From Ctena decussata (lineage: Eukaryota > Mollusca > Bivalvia > Lucinida > Lucinidae): a DNA stretch of 64,000 bases. A program made the position numbers and the translations under genes. Of this stretch, positions 10,596 through 22,300 are shown one piece after another (positions within the stretch are counted from its first letter, which is position 1; every line of letters starts with the position of its first letter). The notes beneath the pieces were generated by a model that saw only the letters and a program-made list of their open reading frames with translations, searched no databases and was not told the DNA's origin. The DNA is taken from contig OZ022502.1 in the NCBI GenBank assembly GCA_963989385.1, positions 54,677,454 to 54,741,453 of the forward strand. Reading direction: 5' to 3'.

Positions 10596-12590
10596 ACTTT
10601 CTTCCATTTTCTTTCTTCCATTACGTCTTAACCTCCGAGGAGGACATCGGACGGGGTTTGGTATACAAGTGCAAAAGGGGGTTAGTTGAGATAAAAGAGG
10701 TGAACAGTTAAGAAAAAGTATACAAGTGAAATAGAGAGATTAGTATAAATAAAAGATAAAAGCACATCTGATATTTACGGTGAGACATGGACTACTTGGC
10801 ACACAGCATGACTGAATTGTGCCACAGTAGGTAAAACAGGGATATAGGATGGTAGGGCGTTCCAATGGACTATTGTACGCGGAAAGTATGTGTACTTGTA
10901 ATAATCTTTGAGAGTGGGAATTTGCCTGTAAGCTAGTTGGTGATTGTATCTTGACTGCCTAGTGTTTAAAATTAGGTAGTCTGCTGCAGGTATAGCAACA
11001 AGATCATATGTGATCTTGTACATGAGGATAAGTCGGGTGTCAATACGCCGCTGTTCTAGAGTGCGCCATTTTAGGTCCTTTATCATTTGCGTTACACTAG
11101 AGGTGCGCTGGTAATCTCGGGTGGCCCAGCGGGCTGCCCTGCGCTGTACTGCTTCAAGTTTCGTTATGTTTGATGCTGTAAGAGGAGACCACACTGTTGA
11201 AGCATGCTCCAACTGTGGTCGAACAAGTGTTGTATATGCTGTGGATTTTAGGTCCTTATTATGGACCTTGATATTTCTTTTTAAAAACCCTAGTGTTTGG
11301 TTTGCTTTCTTGGAGATAGAATCAATGTGGGGGCTCCAAGAAAGGTCATCTGAGATTGTAACCCCCAGATATTTTGCGGCAGGTACTGAGTCTAGGACAG
11401 TTTCATGGAGTCGGTATTTGGTCTGGATGGGACATTTAGCTCTTGTGATATGTAGGACCTGGCATTTAGAGGGGTTGAAGCTCATGTCCCATCGTTTTTC
11501 CCATATTTCTAGTTGGTGAAGGTCATTTTGCAGCGTAATCGACTCACCTTCTGAGCTAATGGCTAGGTATATGGCCGTATCGTCTGCAAAAAGCCTAACT
11601 CTGGACTTGACCTGGTCAGGTAGGTCATTTATATAGGCTAGAAAGAGAATGGGTCCAAGGACTGAGCCCTGCAGGACACCAGATGATACTGCTATTTTGT
11701 CTGATTTAACTCCATTTAAAACAACGGCTTGAGAACGAGAATCTAAGAAGTCTTTAACCCAATTTAAAGTTTTGCCCCGAATTCCGTAGAAGTGCAATTT
11801 GGAAATTAGTTTCTCGTGTGCAACTTTGTCAAAAGCCTTGCTAAAATCTAAAAGTATCAAGTCAGTTTGCTTCCCCATCTGCATATTTTTAGCAATTTCA
11901 TCAACTAGCATTAACTGAGTCTCGCAGGACCTTTTCTCCCTGAACCCATGTTGCAGCTCAAACAGTATGTTGGAATTTGCCAAATGCTTAGTCAAGTTGG
12001 ATGTGACTATGTGTTCGAGCACTTTGCACAGAACACATGTGAGAGAAATAGGCCGGTAATTTGCAGGGTCTGACTTGTCTCCCTTTTTGAAAATAGGAGA
12101 CACATTGGCTTCCTTCCAGATATGAGGAAGCTTTCCAGAGTCAAGTGACTTCTGAAATATCACTTGTAATATGGGGGCAAGTTCTGCATGGAGAGTCTGT
12201 AGAACTATGGGCTTCAGTTGGTCAGGACCAGCTGCTTTGTGGGGATTCCGAGATTGAAGCAGCTTTTCAATGCCCTTTACAGAAATATGTATATCAGGCA
12301 TTTGACTGTGGGGGCTTGATTAAAAGGGTAAGTTACATCCCTGATCATTTAGCTCCTGAATTTTTCGCTGAGCCAGGGAACTCAAGCGTTCCGGGGATTT
12401 GGGGCTAAAAACAGACTGGAATTGTCTGTTTAAGGCATTTGATTTCTCACGATCATCAGAGAGAGTCCTTCCATCCGACTTCAATGGGGCTACACCACTG
12501 GCATCTTGTTTTGAGTGTTTCAGGAGTGAATACAGCTTTTTAGTATTTACCTTAGGGGGGCCACTCTCTTGACTCACCTACTTTCGGAGC
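10596..12590 (-). mobile_element. 5'-truncated non-LTR retrotransposon (Jockey/CR1-like)
   Basis: Carries the reverse-transcriptase ORF described separately, and ends on the minus strand in a purine-rich tail of GGAAGAAAG-type repeats next to position 10596. The upstream endonuclease domain is missing: a stop codon lies just above 12577 and the sequence beyond does not resemble an endonuclease. Truncation near 12580-12590 is inferred. Confidence 0.8.
10775..12577 (-). pseudogene. LINE reverse transcriptase with one in-frame stop
   Basis: RNA-templated DNA polymerase of a non-LTR element. The 85 residues before the stop end in NLPF, then TAA at 12320-12322, then the same frame continues for six codons to the methionine at 12301 and on for 508 residues. 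Counting from that methionine, finger motif NYRPISL is at 81-87, LDFSKAFD at 151-158, QGSVLGP at 211-217 and the catalytic FADD at 238-241, followed by thumb motifs (AKYLGV, RRAARW). The endonuclease domain is absent. All RT motifs survive, so decay is recent. Annotated as a pseudogene because of the stop and the 5' truncation. The clade, Jockey/CR1-like, is judged from motif style. Confidence 0.85.
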
Positions 12591-13427
12591 CTTAGTGTAA
12601 AGGTTGTAGTCCTTTGAGAAAATGTTGCAGTTCGTGAACTTGTGTCAATTTTCCCGTGTGTGTGTGATTATTTCCCTATTGGTTTTGAGGGCAGAACGCG
12701 GGATTTGATTGTATTAATTCCTGATCATTGCCTATCTTTTTGCTTTACTATAATTTAACTGCTTCAAAACCTGTTACTCTAGGACATGTGGCCAGTCTTT
12801 AACAACATCATAATAACGTTGTTTATTGAGCTGGATAATTTGCGGAACGAATATTTACTTTTCACAATATATAACGATAAAGCTGTTTGTATTGATGCAA
12901 ATCTAGAAAAAAATTCGCAGTTACATGAAAGGATTTAGTTTAAACAATATTTTATTCAATGAATCAATACAAATATAATAACACAATAAACATACAGCGG
13001 GATTAGATAACAAGCTTTGCAACTTATGGACATCTTCTCCCGAAAGCGATTTAATCAAGTATTTCTTAATCTGTTTATCATGCATCGGTAATCTCGCTAT
13101 TAAGAAGATGCTTTATGATGATAAGATATAGTTGCTTCTTATTCTCCATTGATAGAAAATAACACTGTTGATATATGTAACAATGTAATTGTGTTTTAAT
13201 TTTATACTATACTTGGAAGCGTAATCCTAAGAATAATTAAAGCTATATTAGAATGAAGATAACCATAATAGAGTCTTCTCGTAATTGAGATGCAAATTTA
13301 TAAATAATAAGTTTGGAATTTATGAGTTTTACTATATAAATTACATTATTTGAAGCAGGCAGTAATTTGAAAACAGATTCACATAAAAATACATGTACAT
13401 GTTAAATATCTCTTAGGTATGAAATAG
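12590..13427. other. AT-rich filler without recognised features
   Basis: No convincing ORF, RNA gene or terminal repeat was seen. It may be the unique interior of the foldback-like element. Confidence 0.5.
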
Positions 13428-13536
13428 CTAAGTCCTACGTAGGAGAACGTAGGACTTACTAAGTCCTACGTATGACTTATTATCTCCTACGTAGGTGTTA
13501 GTAAGTCCTACGTAGGAGATAGTAAGTCTACGTAGG
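13428..13536. repeat. Array of TCCTACGTAGGA palindromes (middle)
   Basis: Same 12-bp palindrome and spacers as the left array. It is split from the right array (14325) by a LINE 3' end, so the two were probably one block before that insertion. Confidence 0.85.
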
Positions 13537-14324
13537 ATGGCTTTAAGGAGTTCAGAAGGCTAGTCGCCACATGGAGCGGGACTGTGTGCAAATGTTCATT
13601 ATGCAAAAGTTAATCAGTTTTAGTTTCTGCTTTAGCTTATTTTCTACTTCAGTTTGCCTTATATTTGATTTGCTTTGCATTTTTTTTTATTTTCCGTTTT
13701 CATTTTCTGTTTGTTTCATTGCTTTGTTTTTTCATTTGTTTATTTTTTTTGCAGCTTGTATGATCTGCTTTTTCTGAGCTTTGCGAAATTTCTAGCCCAA
13801 CCTTGATCTTACATGAATCATCACATTTCTTGTTTTTATGTTGCATGCATCTACTAATTTTAGCAAAGTATTTATGTGTTTGTGCAATAGATGTAAAAAT
13901 CCCCCATACCCTCTCCTGCTTCCTAACATTGTCTCTTATCTAACTTTCGCTTTCGTATGGGCTCATCTTTTATGATGCCCCTCTGTTTTTTAATTTGTGG
14001 TAAGGGATGATGGTTGGGGGTGGTTAGGGTCATTGTTTTACCCTGTGTTACTAATTACCATAGTATCTGCCTTCTTCAGGGAAGACAGTGTCATGGTCAT
14101 GGTATCAGTAATTTATATGCTAAACTAGTCTCTATTATTTGAATTTTAAATGTAATCATATGCTTTCAGGACTGTGATATAGTTTCTTCAATCTGTGATT
14201 TTTGTTATATTGTGTATACATGTACAGTTCTTCTTATCATGTTTGTCAACAAATCAGCCCATGGCTAAAGTTATTATGCTGTACACTTAAATGTCGACTC
14301 TAAATAAAGCTTCTTGTATCTTGT
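13537..14324 (+). mobile_element. LINE 3' end inserted in the palindrome array
   Basis: The first 77 bp encode the end of an ORF2-like frame, reading DGFKEFRRLVATWSG and then a C-C-C cluster (CKCSLC) before TAA at 13611-13613. CxCxxC at the extreme C terminus is known from CR1/L2-type LINE polyproteins. About 700 bp of T-rich 3' UTR follow, with AATAAA at 14302 and a short CTTGTATCTTGT tail. Both flanks are the palindrome array, so this is a 5'-truncated insertion into it. Confidence 0.7.
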
Positions 14325-14411
14325 ACGTAGGACTTATTATCTCCTACGAAGGAGTTAGTAAGTCCTACGTAGGACTCGTTATCTCCTACGTAGGACTTAC
14401 TATCTCCTACG
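14325..14411. repeat. Array of TCCTACGTAGGA palindromes (right)
   Basis: Continues the middle array beyond the LINE insertion and runs directly into the right inverted terminus. Confidence 0.85.
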
Positions 14412-14456
14412 TATGAAATAAATATTTTTTAACCTGTCACTAGGACGCTTCCATAA
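14412..14456. repeat. Right inverted terminus of foldback-like element
   Basis: ATAAATATTTTTTAACCTGT then CACTAGGACGCTTCCATAAT, the inverted counterpart of 9012-9058. Confidence 0.75.
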
Positions 14457-14814
14457 TTCTGGACATGCATACATCTGAGAAAGTTAAGTCGGCGACCTAT
14501 TATGTTTATTGCTTTAATGTGAACTTCTATCATTGGGCCATAATGTGTTAGTTTTCGAAGAAAACGTGTTTTGTTGTCTCAGAATTAAGATTTTTACCCA
14601 AGAGTTACAAGTAAAAAAGTGCATTTTCCATAGAACGCCATTATAAGGTCGGGTCGAAAAAGGGGAAAAATTGACGTTTTCGAGCCCAAAGATCTTGAAA
14701 ACGACATCGGCGACCCCCCTTTTTATTACATTTTCTGAAAGAGGGACTGAAAATGTACAATTTAAGGAAGTATGAATAAAACCATGTGTTTTGTCAATTA
14801 CTCCCAACTCACGT

Positions 14815-15480
14815 TAAATATGTACAGAGATATCTACTCCGGACAAGCTAAATAACTGAAAAAAAAGATAGGAGGTCACTTCGTAATTACTAAAAGTAGA
14901 GTTATAGTTTTAAGCCGTACACTTCCTTTTATTGCTCTATCAATGTGTGAAGTTTCATTCAGTTTCCTTCAATACTTCAAAAGATATGCTCCGGCCAAGC
15001 AAAATTAAGCAAAAATTAAGAAGGGAGGAAACTGTAATTACTTATGGCAGGGTTATGCACGTTCACTCTCTATTAGTGTGTGACGTTGTATTACCTTCCC
15101 TTTAATACTTTTTGAGATACGCACCGGACAAGCTTAATACTGAAAAAAAAGGAAATAGAGCTAACTTTTTAAATTCTTATGACCGGGTTACAGTCCTAGT
15201 GTACTTCACTCCCTCTATCAATGTGTGAAGTTTCATTTAGTTCCTTTTAATACTTTTGGAGATATGTTCCGGTCAAGCAAAATATTGAAAAAATTGGAAA
15301 GGGAGCTAACTTTGTAAATACATGTGACAGGGTTACGGTTCTTGTGCACTGCACTCTTCTCATTGTCCTCTATCAATGTGTGAGGTTTCATTTAGTCCCC
15401 CCTTATACTTTCAGATATATGCTCCGGACAAGCAAAATTTGAAATGAGTGCTAAATTTTGCAAGGGAGATTATTGAAAAA
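14815..15480. repeat. Tandem repeat block, about 150-bp units
   Basis: Four diverged units share TCAATGTGTGAAGTTTCAT, GATATGCTCCGG(A/C)CAAGC and GACAGGGTTA-like boxes. No coding frame persists. Typical of internally repetitive bivalve elements. Confidence 0.75.
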
Positions 15481-15754
15481 AGTAAGTAATCCAGAGTTGT
15501 TGTGCTTGCTCGCAACAGATTGCCACAATGAGATACATATTACTATTAAGTTCCGTTAAAACATTCTTACTGGTTAAAAAGTTATGGAGTAAACAACGTG
15601 TGAAAACAGTAAGTATAGATAACAGGGGCAATAACTATGTATTTAAGAAATGCAAAATTATCTCATCATTTTTCCAAATAAATTACATATCAAGCACTAT
15701 TAGTATTCGTAGGTGAAGAGTTTAGATTTGAGTGGACACGTAGTATGTGTGCAC

Positions 15755-16030
15755 GGCCACGTAGCGCAATCGGCATGGCACCTGACTCATAAGTCAGAGG
15801 TTTCGGGTTCGATACCTGGCCACACACTTTCGTTTCTCCTTCCGCTGATTCAAGAAGGGCTGTTGTCAGCCACTGGCGAAAGTATGTGCACTTTGTACTG
15901 GTTAACCGCTTAGGAGGTCTAAGCCTGCACAGGAATAGCGTGGTTAGGTTAACTGACCGTCCCGTCCCGACATGACCTTATCTGTTTACCGTGGACGTTA
16001 AGCAACAAATCAAATCAAATCAAATCAAAC
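15755..16030 (+). mobile_element. tRNA-derived SINE, family 1, copy 1
   Basis: The head GGCCACGTAGCGCAATCGG with CGGGTTCGATACC (B box) is tRNA-Met/Ile-like but its anticodon loop is irregular. The body CTTCCGCTGATTCAAGAAGG to TGTTTACCGTGGAC is shared with the copy at 59567, and a (CAAAT)n tail follows. The head supplies RNA polymerase III boxes; mobility depends on a LINE in trans. Family-level inference. Confidence 0.8.
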
Positions 16031-16034
16031 GTAA

Positions 16035-16445
16035 TATGTGCTATAAATTAAATGCAGAATTCATCGAAGGGTCATTACTCTCGGAAAAATAATCAAACCA
16101 TAACGTCCAGGTTATATGCGCATCCACCCTTGATAATTAAAATTCCCATGAAGTTTCGTTAGAGTCCAGCCAGTAGTTGCAGAGAATTCGCGTGGAAACA
16201 TGTATGTGCTATATATTAATGCATAATATATCAAAGTGCCATAACTATGGGAAAAAAAACCAAACCAAAACGTCCAGGTGCGCATCCACCTTTGAAGCTT
16301 AAAGCTCCCATGAAGTTTCGTTGAAATCCAACCATGTAGTTGCAGAGTATTCTCGTGGACAAGAACGGGACGGCCGGACATAATTACGGATGGACGGACG
16401 GACGAAGCGGCGACTATATGTTCCCCCGTATCCTTCGGGGAGCAT
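16035..16445. mobile_element. Short element with dimeric 150-bp repeat and GGAC tract
   Basis: Two units contain CATAACGTCCAGG-like and CCATGAAGTTTCGTT boxes. They are followed by (GGACGGAC) repeats and a terminal GTTCCCCCGTATCCTTCGGG hairpin. The order of tandem units, tetranucleotide tract and end hairpin is that of pearl/Helentron-like non-autonomous elements. Confidence 0.6.
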
Positions 16446-16980
16446 AATAACGGGGTTAAAATAAGACGAACAGTAAATATCTAAAATCTATTTAAATGGA
16501 GTATTAAAATAAGCAGTTCATGATTAGAGAACAAAGCAAACAACTCTATGACAATAAAATATGATAGAAAGATATATGCCGTTCACACGTTTTCGGTCTT
16601 AAGGTAAACAGATGTAAGACGGGCAAATAACACTGATACGCAAACTGCAAAAGTTACCTTTTTAACGGGAGAGAACTGACATTATTCTAACAACAGATAA
16701 CTCCATTTGGAAGTTATTACAACGAATGCACACTTATCAACTGCTATATCGAAAAAAGTAATAATGTATATCATTAACAAGCAAAACAATAAATGATAAT
16801 GACAATACTAATAGAAATAATTGTAAAATCGTCGCAATTCAAACAGTCAAAAATTTATGCGATAGGGACCTCAAAGTCCACACCAGGACCTGTTTTGAAC
16901 AGATGGAGCTAAAATGACCCCTCCCCCCGATTGCAAATAAATGGTAAGGAAGGTATTCAAAAAGTGCCACACTCATAATT

Positions 16981-17217
16981 GAGCCGCGACACAAGAAAAC
17001 CAACAAAGTGGTTGAGCGCACAGCGCAGACTCAGAATAGCCTTGGTATCCGTACAGTCTGATCAGACTCTTCGCTGAGCGCTTATAGGGCAGCTAAGGGT
17101 CTAAGCTACCTCTATGCGGACAGCGAAGACTCTGATCAGACTAGGCGGATGCCCAGGCTGATCTGAGTCTTCGCTGGGCGCATCTGCCACATTGTTGGTT
17201 TTCTCGTGTCGCGGCTC
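16981..17217. mobile_element. Palindromic MITE (GAGCCGCGACAC family), copy 1
   Basis: Inverted ends GAGCCGCGACACAAGAAAAC and its complement at the right, with an interior of inverted CTCTGATCAGACT blocks, so nearly the whole 237 bp can fold on itself. Three more full copies are at 30170, 34270 and 54607. No ORF. Confidence 0.85.
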
Positions 17218-17743
17218 ATATATGATAGCCTTCAAATTGACCGAGGGGAAATTAAACAAACTGAGACGTACTAAATATATACGAATCGAACAACGAGGAA
17301 TATCTACTGACTTCATTTATACTATTTTTAACACCTTTTGCAAGGCATTATCTGCTCTGGTGAAAGCATCTGGGCATCTGCAGAGCAAACTGTCTCGCAA
17401 AATATGTCTTTTGTAAAAATGATGTATCTGATTATTCCCCACGCCTTTCGCAAGGCATTAACTGCTCTATTGGAAGCATCTGGGCATCTGCAGAGCATAA
17501 TGTCTTGCAAAATACATCTTTCATACATATCAATACAAATACAAATTAAGAACAAGAAAACATTGATGAACAGCATCAATACACCGGAAATCCTAGTGGC
17601 ATTAAATTCTGGCAACCTTGGACATACTAAAAATATTGACACTAGCAAGGTCGTGTAAAGTTATACTGTGTTCTCCGGGATGATTACTATTTGGTGGCTT
17701 ACGTCGGCTGTTCCTGCATGTTTAACAAACGTGCACCATTAAA

Positions 17744-17838
17744 ATGCATTTTAGAGTTGCTCTAGTTTTGGTCTTCTTTACGCTGACTTCTAAGCTACTC
17801 CCAAGGACGCAGCTATATCTTTACGCAATAAAACGCAG
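17744..17838 (+). CDS. Candidate first exon with signal-peptide-like start
   Basis: ATG preceded by AAA opens MHFRVALVLVFFTLTSK, a short polar start and a hydrophobic core typical of a secretory signal, then LLPRTQLYLYAIKR. The frame reaches CGCAG|GTACGT, a good splice donor at 17839. The open frame also continues past the donor for 145 nt as low-complexity residues, so the exon border is inferred. No downstream exon was recognised. The product is unknown; this could be chance. Confidence 0.25.
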
Positions 17839-18404
17839 GTACGTATTTTACAGGCGTGAATTTTTGCCTTCGTTTTGCCTATATACATGTATATCAAACC
17901 TGTTATTTTTAATCGTTGGAGGCCACAGTATATTTAGTAACACTTTACTAAATAATATACTGAACATAGAGAAAATAAAATAATTCGCAACGTCAATTTT
18001 CTTTTTCCGGTCGATCTGGCAAGAATTATGTAGAGATGAATTACTTCGGGTTGGATAGACATCCAGGTATATAAATCATGTAAAAGTATTAGCTCATATC
18101 TGTCCTGCCCAGAAATGTTAAACGTATTACTGTTTTAATAAATTAGTTCTTAAGTTAAATCGCGCACGCGTAGCAGGAAATTTTCTAGTGCACACTGAAC
18201 ATAAAGTTTTCTAGTGCGCACTGAATATTAGTGTTAGTGCGCAGATGACTTACATACAAGCGTTACGCGTACTGTCAGATCCTGTATTGCTTTACTGTAT
18301 TATTCATATGTATGTATAAAATCTTTGAATAAAACATTGCCTAATAAAACACTTCAAACGCTCATTTCCATGTAAAGTAAACTTTTTATTTATCTATTCG
18401 TACA

Positions 18405-18511
18405 ATACCCAGCAGACACACATCGTTGAATCAACAAAGGTAAGCGTTGATTCTACGTTATGACGTAGAATCAGCGTTAATTCAATGTTCATTCGGCGTT
18501 GTATACCCAGT
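18405..18511. mobile_element. Short palindromic MITE (ACCCAGC ends, GTTGAATCAAC type)
   Basis: Bounded by ATACCCAGCAG and its inverted counterpart GTATACCCAGTG, with inverted GTTGATTCTACGT blocks meeting at TTATGACGTA. Same plan as the copy at 40611. Confidence 0.65.
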
Positions 18512-18514
18512 GAG

Positions 18515-19376
18515 TATTTAGACAGCCTCGTGGTCATCTGCTGAAAGACAACTGACCTCTTGGCTTGTCGCTTATTTGCTTTGTGTACCATTTCTATTGT
18601 TTTGCTTTCCCAGTTGGTGTTTAGGGCTGGATGTGGAAATCGTTTAATCGATTGTGTTGGGTCCTGATCACTGCCTTCTCAGCTACTTTGCAAACAAAAT
18701 TTAAAAATTCGACTGATTCAATTTGTCTCTCTTTGATTTGAACATATAGAATTCTTTGAAATGCCATAGTTTCTCTACAGATTCCGAGCCAGATCCATGC
18801 TTCAGCATAATTTTAGATAATGAGTTTGAAAAGTCAATTACATAATGAAAAGACATAACCAATTTAATGTATTATTTAAAAAAACAGATTTAAACAAGTT
18901 TTGAAAAGACAATAGCATGGTTTTGAGTATACAGAACAGAAAAGTACTCCTGTAACATTTAAATTAGCATGGTGTCGCTTTATCTAAAGAAACTTGAACC
19001 TTTTTGGTGCCTGTGGTATTAGAGATTGATTATATATTCCGAAAAAAATCGGTTTGATACCTCATCCTTTCCCGAGCACCATAGCATGAATGATAGTCAT
19101 CCATAAATTTTATTTTTGTTGGCAGTATATGAAAACCATGCCCCAAACAGTTTTCTCAAAAATTAGCATTGCGATGATTTTTTTCAAAAGTTTGTAAACA
19201 GTTTATGCTCTGACAATGCGATTGTAGGATTAAACAGTGACTGAGTAAAACTATTTCAAACCGTTTACATTGCGCATATTAATAAGCATTTTCACTTCTT
19301 TTTTTCTTCTTTGCATTATGTAAAGAAAGATATGGATGGCACTAAATACAATGTATAATCATTTCCTTCTTATAAT
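18515..19376. other. No recognised features
   Basis: AT-rich single-copy-looking sequence. No exon borders with an attached open frame, no repeats. Confidence 0.5.
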
Positions 19377-22300
19377 TTTTAGCCCACCGGAGCCGACGGC
19401 TCCGGGGGAGCTTATAGGATGGTAAGGCTCCGGCGTCCGTCGTCTGTCGTCCGTCCGTCGTCCGTCCTTCGTCCGTCCACACTTTCAAATGACTTCTCCT
19501 CTGAAACCGCTGGGCTGATTGTGACCAAATTTTATTTGTAGCCTACTGGGGCCTTAGGAACGAAAAGGTTCAAACGGTCCTGGTCACATGACCAACATGG
19601 CCGCCATGCCCATATATGGTAAAAACCTAAAAATATCTTCTTCTTAAGAACCAATAAACCGATGGCCTTGAAACCTGGTATGTTGCATTGAGTACGCGAG
19701 TACTACCAAGATTTTTCAAATTCTGACCTTGGGTTGACCTTGACCTTTTTTACGGTAAGGTCAAATTTGCTTCCTTGTGGTTTATATGGCAAAATGCTAG
19801 AACATAAGATACGTTGGAAACTGTTGAAGATTTTGGGCTAAAAATTGGTATCTACAGTCATCTAAATGAGTACATGAAGATTTATGAGTACAAGAGGTCA
19901 AGGTCATTCTTTGACCTTTGACCCAGAACTCTGATATTTTGACAATTTCAAACAGTGTCCTCAAAAGTCACTGGGCCAATTGAAACCAAATTCCATATAG
20001 AGCCTACAGGGTTTGAGGACATGTAAATTTATTCATACCGTCCAGGTCACATGACCAACATGGGCGCCACACCCATATATGGTCATAACCTTTAAAAATC
20101 TTCTTCTCCAGAACCAATTGACCGACGGCCTTGAAACTTGATATGTAGCATTGGGTACTTGAGTACTATCAAGATGGTTCAAATTATGACCTTGGGTTGA
20201 CCTTGACCTTTTTTACGGCAAGGTCAAATATGGGAAAATGCTACAACATAAGAGTTCATGGAAATCTTTTAAGATTAAGGCCTAAAAACTGGTATATACA
20301 CAGTCATCTTAATGAGTACATGAAGAGTCACGAATACAAGAGGTCAAGGTCGTTCTTTGACCTTTGACCCAGAATTCTTATAGTTTGACAATTTCAAACT
20401 TCTTCTTAAAAGCTACTGAGCCAATTGTAACCAACTATCATATAGATCCTTCAGGGGTTGAGGGAATGAAAATTTCTTCAAATGGTCCGGATCACATGAT
20501 CAACATGGCTGCCATGCCCATATATGGTAAAAACCTTTAAAAATCTTCTCAGGGAGAGGAACTCGATAAGCATTTTGCATTCGTTCCAATCCCTAAGCCT
20601 GTACTGTTTATATTTGATTGTATGTTACTTGTAATTGAGAAACAGTAAATATGTTTAAATAAAAGGCCATCGGCCAAGTGTCACCCGACGTTTGAAATGT
20701 GTCACAAACTTCAGCCCTTTATTCTGTTTCAGAGTTAATGTATGGCCAAAAACAGAAAATTTATATATTACAGAACCCGGTAAGCAAATGATAACTGAAC
20801 ATAAGCAAAGGTATATACCCAATTACTGGGCTTCTTTGTAAAATACTTAAGAACGGGGCATATATGTGTAAAATCAGGTTACTGAAACTATAGGCCCTTA
20901 CAAAATGACCAAAACATCAAGACTGTATACCCAGTAACAAAATAACAAGAGCCATAATGCTGCTTATATGAATCTGATGAAAAATGAACAATGCATTTTT
21001 TATGAAAATTCAGCCCATTAATATGAATAGTTCTGGAGTTATCCCTTTACCTTTAAGTGAATGTCTATTATCTATGAAAGGGGAATAACTCTGTCACTTA
21101 TAATTTAGCACATCCTAACAATAATCAGAATAATCAAATAACCAAATGCTAATAGCATACCAAATTTCAGCTCTCTCGGTCAAACGGTTCAAAAGTTGGA
21201 AAAATGCCAAAAAACGACAAAGGGCCATAACTTTGTACAAAATAGGACAACTGAAATTCCAAAATCACATGCACATCTTCAGATCATGATGAAACATTCT
21301 GCACAATTTCAAGTCAATCTGATACAAGATGTTGCAGGAGTTGCGGGGACAAGATTTAAGTCAGCAAGGGCCGTAACTCCATTAAAAATGGCCGAAACAA
21401 AAATAAAAAACCACATGCACATCTTCATATGGTAAGAATACAATCTGTAAAATTTCAAATCAATCCGATGACAGATGTAGAAGGAGCTGCGGGGACAAGA
21501 TTTCGGAAGGGCTTGAGCCAGCAAGGGCTGTAACTCCATCAAAAATGGCCGAAACAAAAATCGAAAACCACATGCACATCTTCATATCATAAGATTACAA
21601 TCTGTTAAATTTCAAAGCAATCCGATGAAAGACGTAGGAGGAGTTGGGGGGACAAGATTTCGGACGGACGGACGGACGGACGGAAGGACGGACGGACGGA
21701 CGCACACACGGACGGACGAGGGTCATTTCTATAGTCCCCCTCCGCCTACGTCGGGTGACAACCAAAAATCTTCTTCTCCAGAACCAATTTATCGATGGCC
21801 TTGAAACTTGATATGTAGCATTGTGTGCTCCAGTACTATCATGATTGTTCAAATTATGACCTTGGGTTGACTTGACCCTTTTTACAGCAAGGTCAAATAT
21901 GGGAAAATGCTACAACATAAGATTTCATGGGAATTTTTGAAGATTTTGGCCTTAAAATTGGTATATTCAGTCGTCTTAATGAGGTCATGAAGAATTATGA
22001 GTACAAGAAGTCAAGGTCATTCTTTGACAAATTCAAACATTTCCTCAAAAGACCAAGGGCCAATTGTAAACACATTTCATATAGAGCCTCCAGGGGCTGA
22101 TTGAACAAAAATTTATTCAAACGGTCTGGGTCACATGACCTGCATGGCCACCATACCCATTTATGGTATAAACCTTTAATATTTTTCTTCTCCAGAACCA
22201 GTACACCTATGTCCTTGAAAGTTGGTAAGTAGCATGGAGTACTAGAGTATTACCAAGACTGCTCAATTGATAACCTTGGGTTTACCTTGATCTTTTTGCG

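Larger units (their letters stand above)
9012..14456. mobile_element. Foldback-like composite element with palindrome arrays
   Basis: The outer ends are inverted copies. On the right, ATAAATATTTTTTAACCTGTCACTAGG is followed by a CTTCCAT motif; the left end is its reverse complement with few changes. Immediately inside both ends lie arrays of the palindrome TCCTACGTAGGA. Between them are a 30-bp-arm hairpin, a 0.7-kb inverted-repeat element, a 5'-truncated LINE, AT-rich filler and a second LINE 3' end. The plan resembles Foldback-type elements, but no transposase is seen and target duplications could not be fixed. Confidence 0.65.

Noticed and set aside
10263..10711. Pro-Lys-Cys/Trp repeat proteins
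   Set aside because: Translations of the GGACATTTCGGCC repeat in the terminus of the 0.7-kb element.
11121..11519. 132-residue plus-strand frame
   Set aside because: Lies antisense within the reverse-transcriptase frame and has no motif of its own.
15755..15830. Functional tRNA-Met or tRNA-Ile gene
   Set aside because: The anticodon arm does not form a 5-bp stem with a 7-nt loop, and the sequence continues into a SINE body found again at 59567.
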